DNA of 64,000 nt from Granulosicoccus sp. (GTDB lineage Bacteria > Pseudomonadota > Gammaproteobacteria > Granulosicoccales > Granulosicoccaceae): NCBI GenBank assembly GCA_020627685.1, contig JAHDGK010000002.1:96215-160214 (forward strand), written 5' to 3'. Under the pieces are notes generated by a model. It worked only from the letters and a program-made list of their open reading frames with translations. It had not been told where the DNA came from and did no database searches. The position numbers and the translations under genes are program-made. Below are positions 17,757 to 27,398 of this stretch, in pieces (the stretch's first letter is position 1; each line of letters starts with the position of its first letter).

Positions 17757-19502
17757 TTAAGAGCTTGGGGCCCCTGCCTCTCGCACACGTTGATTTTCGG
17801 CGTTGGGATAGGCGCTAAGCATTCGCCTCAGGTCTAGCAGCAGAGACTGATTCGGAGCACGGGTATTCACCAGATCGACACCTTTGAACGCATGTGACAT
17901 GAGGACATCCATAGGACGGGAGTCATTCGCCGTAATACTCAGCAAACAGCCTGAACAGCTCAAGTCAATGCCATGGAAGCCGTGGTTTATCTCCAGGCAC
18001 AATTGCATAATTTTGCGTACTAATAAGTAGGCCTGAGGCTCTTCCGTATGGCGTAGCAGAAAAGCGTAACGATTGTCTTTCAAAGCTGAGACATGACCGC
18101 TTCGCTTATAAATTGCTTTTAATGAAGCATGAACAATCTCTTCAAGCGCTGTATACATCGATACTGGCACTGTTCGGCCTGTATCGGTGGTGACAAAAAC
18201 ATCAAGAACAAACAGACTGACCCTGTCCGGCAACGAGGCTGCAGTATTTAGATAATTTTGAAACTCAGTCAACAGAGGCAAACAGTCTTCTTTTAAGGCG
18301 AGTACCTGCATTAACGACTCTTCGTTCGTCAAGACATCATCCGGCTCAACAATCGCCTCTTTTACAGTCTCTTGCAGCGGCTCTTTATGCTGCGTAAACC
18401 GTAAAATACTGCGACCGGAAGCTTCAATGGATACGTGCTCGTAGTCCACGAGTATTTCTTCGCCGCCCGGTAGTGTCCAGCCGGCTGAGTGCAAACCCGT
18501 GCCTGCAATCTGCGGCCCGTCTTTTTCCAGCAACGCATCTGAAGATCTTCCGATGAGCTCGTAAGCATTGTCCAGGTTGAGTTCAATCAGTGCGGCAGAA
18601 CTCACATAGCTGATGCGCTGGTCCGCCTCAACAATCAAGACAGCACCTGCTAAGGACTCAATAATTTCTTCTAATAGGATACGGTCTTCTTGAAGCTCTC
18701 TACGCTGCCTGACGAACCGACTGATCGCATCTATACGGCTGAGCAATAATTCGCTCGACTCGTTTTTGAACATGCATTCCACAGCACCGGCACGCAAACT
18801 ACGTTTTATGATGTGATCGCTATAAGTACCCGTTAACACGGTACAAACGATATCACCGGTATCGGGGTGACCCATCAAATCTCGGCAAAGAAGATCCCCT
18901 GTCGTCTCCTGCAAATAAAAATCAAGAATAGCGATGTCAAACGTTTGCGCTGTCGCTAACGCAAATGCCTCTACTCGCGATGCTGCCAGACTGACTTTAT
19001 ATCCTTGCATGCGAAACAAATCGCTTAAGGAATGTCTGATGGTTGCTGAATCGTCGACAATCAGCAGGTGAATATCGTTGTTGTCAAATTTCGCTGCTTG
19101 AGTGGCACTCTCATGTAGTTCCTCATCGAGCAATCGATTCAACACCCCGTCGACTGTTTGGTACTCTTTCCAAGCGATGACTGCGGTACAGTCACGAGCC
19201 GACACCCAGGCACGCGTTTCAGCGCGCAAATCGGTCGACATAACAACCACCGGAAAATCTTCGAATTCAGACTGTTCAAGGCTTTGCGCCAAATGCGCTG
19301 CATCATTTTGCGGTGTGGAGGGCCAACCGAATAAGAGCGCACTGTATTCAGCCCCAAATTGCTGATATTGATTCCTGAGAAGCTGCAAAGACTCGTCGTA
19401 AGATTCTGTGCTGTCCACAGCGAAGCCTAGTGACTTGATATATTTTTCAAGCACATAGCGCATCGTGGCAGAAGGTTCTACCAGCAAAAGTCGTTTGTTC
19501 AT
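17757..19502 (-). CDS. Multi-domain regulator: degenerate receiver, receiver, PAS, degenerate GGDEF-like domain
   Basis: The 581-residue cytoplasmic protein begins with a receiver-like domain (residues about 4-125) that lacks the phosphoacceptor: the usual Asp position reads LLFGWPS, and only one acid remains of the N-terminal pair (VEPSA). A second receiver (about 144-265) is intact, with Asp150/151, Asp194 in ILDFYLQ, Thr in VLTGTYSD and Lys246. A PAS-like segment (about 278-370; AVLIVEADQRISYVSSAALIE) follows. The last 180 residues resemble a diguanylate-cyclase fold, but where GGDEF should be it reads DNRYAFLL, so cyclase activity is not expected. Proposed role: a phosphorylation-responsive scaffold or c-di-GMP/protein-binding regulator. 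It diverges from the P450 gene. Confidence 0.8.
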   Translation of the reverse strand: MNKRLLLVEPSATMRYVLEKYIKSLGFAVDSTESYDESLQLLRNQYQQFGAEYSALLFGWPSTPQNDAAHLAQSLEQSEFEDFPVVVMSTDLRAETRAWVSARDCTAVIAWKEYQTVDGVLNRLLDEELHESATQAAKFDNNDIHLLIVDDSATIRHSLSDLFRMQGYKVSLAASRVEAFALATAQTFDIAILDFYLQETTGDLLCRDLMGHPDTGDIVCTVLTGTYSDHIIKRSLRAGAVECMFKNESSELLLSRIDAISRFVRQRRELQEDRILLEEIIESLAGAVLIVEADQRISYVSSAALIELNLDNAYELIGRSSDALLEKDGPQIAGTGLHSAGWTLPGGEEILVDYEHVSIEASGRSILRFTQHKEPLQETVKEAIVEPDDVLTNEESLMQVLALKEDCLPLLTEFQNYLNTAASLPDRVSLFVLDVFVTTDTGRTVPVSMYTALEEIVHASLKAIYKRSGHVSALKDNRYAFLLRHTEEPQAYLLVRKIMQLCLEINHGFHGIDLSCSGCLLSITANDSRPMDVLMSHAFKGVDLVNTRAPNQSLLLDLRRMLSAYPNAENQRVREAGAPSS

Positions 19503-19675
19503 GTCCTGAAAACGCCTAAGTCAGGACACAAGCAGTAATCTTGGGGCAATGAAAAGGTACTCAGTTGAATTTCATGGATATCTGGTTGCAAGATGTGCAC
19601 TAAGGTACTGAGCTACGCTAACCCATAACGCCGCCATACTGTGACGTATTTCACATTACCGCCTCAACGCTTCGT

Positions 19676-20899
19676 ATGATAGACAACAATACCCTTGATC
19701 AGGATCCAAGAGAACATCAATTCGTTCAGGATCCCTATGAGTTATATAACCGGTTACACACCTCAGGGGCACCCGTATTTTGGCGAACCTATGGCTTTTG
19801 GTGTCTGCCCTCATTTAGTGATGTTAACGCCATTCTACGCGATCGTCGTTTCGCAAGACGGCCTCCTGCGGGTTATGAGAATCCGGCGATGCCTGAACAC
19901 CTGAAAGATTTTGCCGCATCCGAACGACATTCATTGCTCGCACTGGAACCACCACAACATACTCGGCTTCGTAAACTGGTTAATCAGGCGTTTGTTAACC
20001 GGCAGGTCAATCTCATGTCGGAGGGTATTCAATCACTTGCAGATAGCTGTCTGTCCCAAGTTGCAAAGCAAAACGACTTCGACTTACTGGAAAATTACGC
20101 AACGCCCATCCCGGTTACGGTGATAACAAAACTATTGGGTGTACCAGAAGCCGCAGGCGATCAGCTTATTAAATGGTCTCACGCCATGGTTCGTGTTTAT
20201 ACAATGACTCAAACCCATGAAGAGGAAATCGCTGCCAATAAAGCGGCTGAGCAATTCCAGCAATTTCTTAAAGATGTCTTGGCTAGCAAAAGAGAACACT
20301 TAGGCGATGACCTTCTATCCCATCTTATTCGACAGCAAAACGATGAGACACAACTGCTTGATGAGGAAATTATTTGTGTTGCCATTTTGCTACTTAACGC
20401 AGGCCATGAAGCGACGGTTCATCAACTAGGCAATGCTGTATTAACGCTTTTAAAACATTATCCACAGGATCAACGTAGCGAACTATTGGCAATTCTTGAC
20501 GATGATGACAAGAGCGATGCATTGGTTGTGGAGTGTTTACGTTATGCCGCACCATTGCATTTATTTACCCGGTATGCGCAAACAGATGTCCAACTTACTG
20601 ACTCGGTACACCTAAAGGCGGGTGATCAAGTGGGATTGTTATTGGCGGCTGCCAACCGTTGCCCGGTTAGATTTTCTAACCCTAATCAGTTCATACCCTC
20701 ACGAACCGATGCCGGGCAATTATCACTCGGTGCTGGAATCCACTTTTGTGTCGGGGCACATCTTGCAAAACTGGAGCTGCGAATTGCGCTGCAAGCTCTA
20801 TTCAAGCGATTTCCGGATTTACGGTTAAACGGATCAGCACACTATCAAAACAGCTATCATTTTCACGGATTGGAAAAACTTCCCGTGAGTTGCCGTTAG
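19676..20899 (+). CDS. Bacterial cytochrome P450
   Basis: A soluble 407-residue P450 with all hallmarks: the I-helix oxygen-activation motif AGHEAT at residues 242-247, ExxR (Glu286, Arg289), and the haem-ligand loop LGAGIHFCVGAHLAK with Cys358. The EPPQHTRLRKLVN region at about 91-103 is typical of class I bacterial P450s. It needs a ferredoxin and reductase; none is adjacent, though a 7Fe ferredoxin gene lies at 56686. The gene ends at the last base before the stop of the converging moeA. Substrate cannot be inferred. The start ATG at 19676 has no convincing ribosome binding site, and none better is in frame nearby. Confidence 0.95.
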   Translation: MIDNNTLDQDPREHQFVQDPYELYNRLHTSGAPVFWRTYGFWCLPSFSDVNAILRDRRFARRPPAGYENPAMPEHLKDFAASERHSLLALEPPQHTRLRKLVNQAFVNRQVNLMSEGIQSLADSCLSQVAKQNDFDLLENYATPIPVTVITKLLGVPEAAGDQLIKWSHAMVRVYTMTQTHEEEIAANKAAEQFQQFLKDVLASKREHLGDDLLSHLIRQQNDETQLLDEEIICVAILLLNAGHEATVHQLGNAVLTLLKHYPQDQRSELLAILDDDDKSDALVVECLRYAAPLHLFTRYAQTDVQLTDSVHLKAGDQVGLLLAAANRCPVRFSNPNQFIPSRTDAGQLSLGAGIHFCVGAHLAKLELRIALQALFKRFPDLRLNGSAHYQNSYHFHGLEKLPVSCR

Positions 20900-22177
20900 C
20901 TACGCTGACATCAATCCACGAAAGGGCTGAACCATGACTTTATCGCCAGGCATGACGCCATCCTTTTCAGCGGCGATAATGATTAAGCAATTAGCTCGGC
21001 TCATAGAGCTGAGTCTTCCCGCGCCTTGTTTTCCGGTGGATTCAACAACAAGCTCGCCATTTTCATCCAAACGCATTACGCCTCTTTGGTATTCGACTCT
21101 ACCCGGTGACTTACGAAGCTTGGATAAACAACGTGCCGGTATCTCCATGGCAAACACGTCTGTATTACCTGATAAAAAACGTAACGCCGGCTGAACAAAT
21201 TGAAGGAATGTCACCATGACGGCTACCGGGTTTCCCGGCAAACCAAAAAATGCAGCCTCGCCAATGTTGCCATAGGCCAATGGTCGCCCGGGGCGCATCG
21301 CCAGTTTCCAAAAACTAACATCACCCAAATCATGAAATGCCCGCGTAACAAAATCTGCGTCCCCGGCAGAAACACCACCAGATGTGACAATTAAATCGGC
21401 GAGTTCTGACGCTTTGAGCAGAGCTTGGCGCGTGTCTTCTTCATTATCTCTGACAATGCCTAAGTCGACTATTTCTACATGCAGTGTTTTGAGCATGGCG
21501 GCTAAGGTATGCCGATTACTATCGAATAACATTCCCGGTGCTAAGGAATCTCCCGGCTTATGCAATTCCAGAGACTGAAGCTCATCACCCGTGGTAAAAA
21601 AAGCAACCTTTAAGCGACGAAAAACATTGACTGATTTGATACCTAGGGAGGCCATGACACCGATATCAGCCGCTTGTAAACTTCGGCCTTTGGCCAGTAT
21701 TTCCTGACCTGCTTCTACGTCTTCGCCAGCCATTCGTACATTCTTTGCAGCAGTGACGTCTGAATCAATATCGATCTTATCGTCTGCTGCCCGCACATGC
21801 TCCTGAATAACGACGGTGTCAGCACCTGCTGGCATGATCGCACCCGTGTAAATCCGAACACATTCGCCGACTCTAATCTCAGACTTATAAGGCCTGCCGG
21901 CCCAGGCGGTTCCAACCACGGTTAAAGAAGCTTCACCTGTTGATGGAATGCTGGCAGAGGATAATGCGTAGCCGTCCATCGCAGAATTTGCCTGAGCAGG
22001 CACGTCCATTGGGGAGACGACACCTTCTGACAACACCCGGAACAAAGCATCATCGATTGACACTCGTTCAACCGTTGTTAGCGGTTTTAGCGATTCGAAT
22101 AATCGCTGTTGTGCCACCGAAACAGGCAATAACGCAGGTTCTGCGACATCATCACATGATGGTTGTTTTTCAATCAT
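20900..22177 (-). CDS. moeA: Molybdopterin molybdotransferase MoeA (copy 1)
   Basis: MoeA inserts molybdate into adenylated molybdopterin. The 425-residue product shows ANSAMDGYAL, FFTTGDELQSL, TSGGVSAGDADFV, MRPGRPLAYG and FFGLPGNPVAVMVTF, that is, all the conserved active-site segments. Its start overlaps the mobA stop by four bases (ATGA type), so it is the last gene of a gshA-mobA-moeA transcript. A second complete moeA lies at 38669. Two MoeA paralogues in one genome occur elsewhere, sometimes one serving molybdate and another tungstate or a regulatory need; which copy is the main one cannot be told here. Confidence 0.95.
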   Translation of the reverse strand: MIEKQPSCDDVAEPALLPVSVAQQRLFESLKPLTTVERVSIDDALFRVLSEGVVSPMDVPAQANSAMDGYALSSASIPSTGEASLTVVGTAWAGRPYKSEIRVGECVRIYTGAIMPAGADTVVIQEHVRAADDKIDIDSDVTAAKNVRMAGEDVEAGQEILAKGRSLQAADIGVMASLGIKSVNVFRRLKVAFFTTGDELQSLELHKPGDSLAPGMLFDSNRHTLAAMLKTLHVEIVDLGIVRDNEEDTRQALLKASELADLIVTSGGVSAGDADFVTRAFHDLGDVSFWKLAMRPGRPLAYGNIGEAAFFGLPGNPVAVMVTFLQFVQPALRFLSGNTDVFAMEIPARCLSKLRKSPGRVEYQRGVMRLDENGELVVESTGKQGAGRLSSMSRANCLIIIAAEKDGVMPGDKVMVQPFRGLMSA

Positions 22178-22788
22178 TTAAGCACCACCTGCTCCGCGTT
22201 CAAACGCTCATCTTCTGTATTGATGTTAACAAAAGAGTCAGCAAACGTAGCTGCGTCGACTTTCTTCATGCTGTGATGCGAAAACCAACGATCAATCTTG
22301 CGCTCACCAGACGCTAGAAAGTTGTTTAAAGACTGTTGCACGCGGCGATGCACGACACAAAACACCGGCTGTAGACGTTCTCCATCGTGGGCTACAGCGA
22401 TGTCTGAATCGCTGCTTACACACGATTCTATTAAAGACACGGTCAAGCCTGACTGCATAAACGGCGAATCACACGGACACATCACCATGTAATCGCACGG
22501 TAAAGCATCTAAGGCTGCACTTAACCCAGCTAAAGGTCCCTGATGATCTGCTAGCGTGTCTTGTATGACAGGCACCCCGAACTGCTCGTAATCGGCAATA
22601 TTACGATTCGCATTGATCACCAGTGCATCGACCAAGGGTTGTTGAATATCTACCGCGTATTGGACCATGGGCTTGCCAGCAACCTTGATGAGCCCTTTGT
22701 CCTGACCGCCCATACGGCGAGCAAGCCCTCCGGCTAAAATGACTGCGCCGACCGATTGATCTCCTGCAAGTCCATAGCGATTATTCAT
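22174..22788 (-). CDS. mobA: Molybdenum cofactor guanylyltransferase MobA
   Basis: MobA attaches GMP to Mo-molybdopterin to make the bis-MGD cofactor of DMSO-reductase-family enzymes. The 204-residue product carries the nucleotide-binding loop VILAGGLARRMGGQDKGL, the metal-binding region MVMCPCDSPF and the DHQGPLAG motif. It lies 16 bases downstream of gshA and overlaps moeA, consistent with one operon. The presence of MobA suggests at least one MGD-dependent oxidoreductase in the organism. Confidence 0.94.
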   Translation of the reverse strand: MNNRYGLAGDQSVGAVILAGGLARRMGGQDKGLIKVAGKPMVQYAVDIQQPLVDALVINANRNIADYEQFGVPVIQDTLADHQGPLAGLSAALDALPCDYMVMCPCDSPFMQSGLTVSLIESCVSSDSDIAVAHDGERLQPVFCVVHRRVQQSLNNFLASGERKIDRWFSHHSMKKVDAATFADSFVNINTEDERLNAEQVVLK

Positions 22789-22804
22789 GACGCGACCACA
22801 TCCT

Positions 22805-24457
22805 TCACTGTGAGGTTGAATTGCTGTGAATCTGTCCCAGATAGTTGGCTATAAAATCATCGAATACACACGTGCTCGAGGCTTCCAGCTCAACTTGCTT
22901 ACGGCGCGACTCTTCAACAAGATTTGCTAGCTTCTCATGCAGAGCGGCATTATGCGTATTCTCTTTTAACCAATTGTCATGCTCAAGGGAATGCATTTGA
23001 GCATGCTCGAAGAAAGAGCCGCACGATTTAATGCCTGCAATCATTTTTGCGGAAGGAGTTAATTCCGCATCCTCGAATTTGGCTCTTTGAGACTGCAATG
23101 CGGGAACGTAAAGCGGCTTATCTTGCTGACTATCCAACCAGGCTGCAATCGGTTCTATCGCATCCAGTATTTCATGCCCCCAGTCCGCTAACGGCACTGC
23201 ACCATCGAGTTTCTGTAACTGTAAGCCTGGCTCGCGGCCACGATGTGCAACGCAATTTACATTGTCCTTATTGATGTCCATCTCTTCAGCAGAGAGCGGT
23301 TCAGGCGTTGCAAGCCATGCGAACATCATCAACATTTCCAGCATTGCTATCTGCTCGAGATTCACACCGACCGGATCGAACAAATTAACGTCTACCGAGC
23401 GCAATTCAAGATAACGAATACCACGCTGTTTCAAGGCGTAAATAGGCAATTCACCCGATTCGGGGATTTGCTTGGGTCGAACGGTACTGTAGTACTCATT
23501 TTCTATCTGAAGACGCGCAGCACTTAATTGCTGATAGTCACCCTGCTCATCTTTGATACCCAGCTTTTCATAAGGAGGATGTACGGTACTAACATGACCG
23601 ATGATGTCCTCAATGTAGGCTTCTATACTCGTGTGTCTGACACTTAAATCAATGGGTTCATCTTCCCGGTAGCGATAACCGATCTTACCCATTCGTAGCG
23701 ATGTCCCATAAGGCGCATAGCGGGTACTTTGATTCCAAACGTCAAATTCATCCCCTTCACCGGGTGCCAGGAATGTGCTGCAAATAGCCGGAGAAGCACC
23801 GAACAGGTAAGGCACTACCCAACCAATACGCATCAGGTTTTGCATCATCTGAAAATAACCGTCGGTACGCTCTTTGATGCTCTGTTCACTAGAAACTGAG
23901 TCACCCGTCGAAGCATTTTCAGCCGAAGAACCGAGCGGATCACCCGCGAGTAATGCGCGCCTCAGCGACCACGCGTTTTCGGGCATAGAAAAATTGAAAT
24001 GCACGCCAGCGATCGCTTGCATTCTCCGACCGTAGCGTAGGCCCAACCCCCGTCGGTAGGCGTGCTTCATTCGCCCACTATGTGATGTGCCGTACTCACC
24101 AATACGCACACTTTCACCACCGCGCAAAATGCACGGCATGCTGGTGTTCCAGATGTGCTCATTTTCTGGCAATCTGGCAGCGATAAACTGATGAATGACC
24201 GTTAAATAATCCAATGCCTCGGCAGCAGAGTCACAAGGCGGTGTTACCATCTCTAACAACGCTTCAGAAAAATCGGTGGTGATTGATGGATGGGTCAGCG
24301 CAGCTCCCAAAGATTGGGGATGATCAGTCTGGGATATTCCACCCGCTGCACTTACTCGCAAAGACTCCTTTTCAAGTCCAATCTTGCGGGCCGCTAAAAC
24401 ACTCGGATTCAGCGAAGCGACCAATCTCTCAGTTCTTTGTCTAACCTCGGAGTACAC
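22805..24457 (-). CDS. gshA: Glutamate-cysteine ligase GshA
   Basis: GshA catalyses the first step of glutathione synthesis, ATP-dependent joining of glutamate and cysteine. The sequence follows E. coli GshA from LEKESLRV through ALTHPSITTDFSEALLE, SMPCILR, YGTSHSGR, GVHFNFSMP, VVPYLFGASPAICSTFL, QIENEYYSTVRPK and YLELRSVDVN, so it belongs to the gamma-proteobacterial class. I chose the GTG at 24457 (550 residues); the frame remains open upstream to an ATG at 24565, but those 36 residues are unlike the family and would overlap the divergent esterase gene. First gene of the gshA-mobA-moeA group. Confidence 0.95.
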   Translation of the reverse strand: MYSEVRQRTERLVASLNPSVLAARKIGLEKESLRVSAAGGISQTDHPQSLGAALTHPSITTDFSEALLEMVTPPCDSAAEALDYLTVIHQFIAARLPENEHIWNTSMPCILRGGESVRIGEYGTSHSGRMKHAYRRGLGLRYGRRMQAIAGVHFNFSMPENAWSLRRALLAGDPLGSSAENASTGDSVSSEQSIKERTDGYFQMMQNLMRIGWVVPYLFGASPAICSTFLAPGEGDEFDVWNQSTRYAPYGTSLRMGKIGYRYREDEPIDLSVRHTSIEAYIEDIIGHVSTVHPPYEKLGIKDEQGDYQQLSAARLQIENEYYSTVRPKQIPESGELPIYALKQRGIRYLELRSVDVNLFDPVGVNLEQIAMLEMLMMFAWLATPEPLSAEEMDINKDNVNCVAHRGREPGLQLQKLDGAVPLADWGHEILDAIEPIAAWLDSQQDKPLYVPALQSQRAKFEDAELTPSAKMIAGIKSCGSFFEHAQMHSLEHDNWLKENTHNAALHEKLANLVEESRRKQVELEASSTCVFDDFIANYLGQIHSNSTSQ

Positions 24458-24508
24458 GATGAAAATCTCACATTTGCGAGGCGGGAGTGTAACCCAGAGG
24501 CCCCCCTT

Positions 24509-25282
24509 ATGAGCAGATTGCACTCTCAACAATCGGGGAATGGCCCTATTTTGGTCATGCTGCACGGTTTATTTGGCGACTTGGACAATTTTCGATCCGT
24601 GGCTTTGCACATGGAGCGAGGGCTATCCATAGTCAGAATGGACCTTCCAGGTCATGGCAAATCACCGTCAAATGAGTCTCTAACTCTGGAAAATATGGCA
24701 GAGCTGGTTCTGGATGAGCTGGCCGCCTTAGGGATTCGCCAATATCATCTGCTGGGCCATTCTCTGGGTGGAAAAGTTGCCATGGCCATTGCCGGAAACC
24801 CGCGCGCCAAAGGTTTACAGCGGCTCTGCATTGTAGATATCGCGCCTAAGCAGTATCCCCCCCATCATCAAGAAATATTCGATGCATTGCTATCCATTCA
24901 ACTCGATGTATTGGAGGATCGTCGCCAGGCTGACGCTCAACTGAAATCTGCTGTGACCGATGCTGGCGTGAGGGCATTTTTGCTCAAAGGTCTGTATCAG
25001 CACGAGTCAAAACGATTTCGTTGGCGTTTTGATGTTAAGCAGCTGGCCGCCGACTACCCGAATATATCCCGGCCACCGAAAATGCAACAGCGAGTAGACG
25101 TGCCTACCCTGTTCATCAAAGGCGGAAACAGCGACTACCTCACCGCCAACGATGAAGCAGGAATAAAACACCATTTTTCAGACCCGTCGCTGAAAATTAT
25201 CGTTGGTGCCGGTCACTGGCCACATGCAGAAAAGCCTGCACAGTTCAGCCGTATTTGCACCGATTTTTTTCACGACCGATGA
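24509..25282 (+). CDS. Alpha/beta-fold hydrolase, YbfF-like esterase
   Basis: A cytoplasmic hydrolase of 257 residues starting at the ATG at 24509. It has the oxyanion region MLHGLFGDLDNFRS, the nucleophile elbow LLGHSLGGK and the catalytic histidine in GAGHWPHAEKP near the end. MDLPGHGKSP and VDIAPKQYPPHH match the YbfF branch of esterases. It diverges from gshA with about 50 bases between the chosen starts. Physiological substrate unknown; short-chain acyl or thioester substrates are usual for the family. Confidence 0.9.
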   Translation: MSRLHSQQSGNGPILVMLHGLFGDLDNFRSVALHMERGLSIVRMDLPGHGKSPSNESLTLENMAELVLDELAALGIRQYHLLGHSLGGKVAMAIAGNPRAKGLQRLCIVDIAPKQYPPHHQEIFDALLSIQLDVLEDRRQADAQLKSAVTDAGVRAFLLKGLYQHESKRFRWRFDVKQLAADYPNISRPPKMQQRVDVPTLFIKGGNSDYLTANDEAGIKHHFSDPSLKIIVGAGHWPHAEKPAQFSRICTDFFHDR

Positions 25283-25396
25283 GAACGATCAAGGCGTCTT
25301 AGCATTCGAACAGACGGTTCCCAACTGCTAAGCTCTGTACAATAGACAGTGCTGAATTACACTCCTCTCCTAACACCAACGTTTGTCATTAAAGTC

Positions 25397-25903
25397 ATGT
25401 CTGATTCCCTTCGCGATCAGTTATTACAAGCCGGGTTTAAGCAAACCGCTAAAGAACCTGCAAAAGGTAAACAACGACACAATCGTAAACCTAAAAAAAG
25501 CGGTAATTCTGCGAGCGATCAGCGTGATAAAAAACAGGCTAAAGCTCAGGAACAGGCAGCAGTAGACGCCGCGGCGGAAGAACGCAAAGCCACCAAAGCA
25601 AAAATAAAAACTCTGATCGAATCGACTGAATCTAAAGAGTTTGCAGGCGATGTTGTTTATCGCTTTACCTTACAAAACCGAATACGTGAACTTCACGTGA
25701 AAGAAGACATCAGAAAACAACTCGTAGATGGCAGCTTGACCATAACGCGGCTGAACGGCTCAACACGACTAGTGCCGAATACCGTAGCTGAACAAATTCG
25801 CGAGATAAACCCTCAATGGGCTGTGGTAACGATGCAGTCAGATTCTTCTGATGACAATGAGGGTTATGAAGACTTTGCCGTACCGGATGACATCGTCTGG
25901 TGA
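25397..25903 (+). CDS. DUF2058 (YaiL-like) protein
   Basis: The protein (168 residues from ATG 25397) opens with SDSLRDQLLQAGF, the signature start of the DUF2058/YaiL family, followed by a strongly basic, lysine-rich and coiled-coil-prone segment (residues about 20-75), and a compact C-terminal domain (DVVYRFTLQNRIRELHV, LVPNTVAEQIREI). Its acidic tail precedes the stop. The function of the family is unsettled; a nucleic-acid association has been proposed. The TGA overlaps the GTG of sbcB, so the two are translationally coupled. Confidence 0.88.
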   Translation: MSDSLRDQLLQAGFKQTAKEPAKGKQRHNRKPKKSGNSASDQRDKKQAKAQEQAAVDAAAEERKATKAKIKTLIESTESKEFAGDVVYRFTLQNRIRELHVKEDIRKQLVDGSLTITRLNGSTRLVPNTVAEQIREINPQWAVVTMQSDSSDDNEGYEDFAVPDDIVW

Positions 25904-27363
25904 ATAAAACCACGAGCTTTTACTGGTTCGACTACGAAACCTTCGGTACACATCCCGCTTGGGACCGTCCGTGCCAGTTTGCAGGTGTCAGAACAGATGC
26001 CGATCTAAACGTCATCGGCGAGCCCTTGGTTATTTATTGCCGACAAAGTCAGGACTATCTTCCACAGCCCGGTGCGTGTCGTGTGACAGGTATTACTCCG
26101 CAACTTGTTAACGAAGAAGGACTACCTGAATCAGAATTCATTTCACTTATTCGACAGGAGATGACATTCCCCGGCACCTGTTCTGTGGGTTACAACAACA
26201 TCCGTTTTGATGATGAATTTACGCGTCATACCTTGTTTCGTAATTTATTTGATGCCTACGAACAAGAATGGAAAGACGGGTGCTCTCGATGGGATCTGCT
26301 TGACGTTGTGAGACTGACAAGAGCACTACGTCCTGATGGAATTCAATGGCCCTGTAACGAAGATGGCAGCGCGTCCAATCGATTGGAACATCTAAGTGCT
26401 GCAAACAACATTGAACACGCGCACGCACATGATGCGATGTCAGACGTATGGGCAACTATCGGCATGGCTAAACTCATTAAGCAGGTTCAACCTCGCCTTT
26501 TTGATTACGCTTTCAGCCATCGATCAAAACAAGATGTTGCCGCCATTCTGAATACTCGCGACAGGCAGCCTTGCTTACAGGTTTCAGGAATGATCCCAGC
26601 CAGCCAGCAACATATCAGCCCGGTGGTGCCTCTGACTCGTCACCCACAGAATAACAACAGCATTATCGTTTTAGACTTAAGTGTCGACCCGGCTTATTTG
26701 TCCACACTCGATAGCGATGAGATTGCATTGCGCCTGTTCACGAAAGCTGAAGAGCGTGCAGACGGGGCAGCTCCACGACCGGGGCTCAGAACCATACAAA
26801 TAAACAAGTGCCCTGTTCTGGTTCCCATGGCTAGTTTGAGAGACGAAGACGCTACCCGACTCGGCATCGATGTGGAGAACACACGGCAGCGTGTGTCGCA
26901 GCTCCCTAACTGGTTAGATGAAACCGTACTAGAAAACATCGTGAAGGCTATGACACGCGAGTGGCCTGATGATACCGATAGAGATGTCGACGGTACGCTG
27001 TACACGGGCAACTTTCTGTCTCAATCCGACAAACAACGGCTAGCGACTATAAGAGGCAACACACCGGACTCATCCAGTCTGTCCGAGCATCGTGGCTTTT
27101 TCGATGACAAGCGATTGGATGAAATAGTCTCTCGATATCTTGCCCGAAATTTTCCCGATAGGATGTCAGCCGAAGACGCTCAGCTTTGGCGAGAACACTG
27201 TATCGACAGACTCACCGATACAACTGCTCCGTGGCTTAACTTTGACGAGTTTGATGCCGAGTTAGCCGATGAGGCTGCCTGGACTGAGGACAACAAAGCG
27301 CTTAGAGAATCATTAGCAGACTACGGGAAACACCTCCGGGAAACACTCGGTATACAACATTAA
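25900..27363 (+). CDS. sbcB: Exodeoxyribonuclease I
   Basis: Exonuclease I degrades single-stranded DNA 3' to 5' in mismatch repair and recombination. The 487-residue product (E. coli 475) carries the DnaQ-like exonuclease motifs: ExoI FYWFDYETFG, ExoII SVGYNNIRFDDEF and ExoIII HAHDAMSDVWAT. The SH3-like and C-terminal helical domains characteristic of ExoI follow (PVLVPMASL; HRGFFDDKRLDEI). It starts with GTG at 25900, overlapping the previous stop codon by three bases. Confidence 0.96.
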   Translation: MNKTTSFYWFDYETFGTHPAWDRPCQFAGVRTDADLNVIGEPLVIYCRQSQDYLPQPGACRVTGITPQLVNEEGLPESEFISLIRQEMTFPGTCSVGYNNIRFDDEFTRHTLFRNLFDAYEQEWKDGCSRWDLLDVVRLTRALRPDGIQWPCNEDGSASNRLEHLSAANNIEHAHAHDAMSDVWATIGMAKLIKQVQPRLFDYAFSHRSKQDVAAILNTRDRQPCLQVSGMIPASQQHISPVVPLTRHPQNNNSIIVLDLSVDPAYLSTLDSDEIALRLFTKAEERADGAAPRPGLRTIQINKCPVLVPMASLRDEDATRLGIDVENTRQRVSQLPNWLDETVLENIVKAMTREWPDDTDRDVDGTLYTGNFLSQSDKQRLATIRGNTPDSSSLSEHRGFFDDKRLDEIVSRYLARNFPDRMSAEDAQLWREHCIDRLTDTTAPWLNFDEFDAELADEAAWTEDNKALRESLADYGKHLRETLGIQH

Positions 27364-27398
27364 CAACCCTGTTAAACACCTCTGTTAATATTGGCTGA

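Noticed and set aside
24458-24565. 36-codon upstream extension of gshA
   Set aside because: Unlike the family and overlaps the divergent esterase gene; GTG 24457 fits better.
25335-25349. LexA-like box CTGT ... ACAG before the YaiL-like gene
   Set aside because: Spacer is 7 rather than 8 bases and the gene is not an SOS gene.
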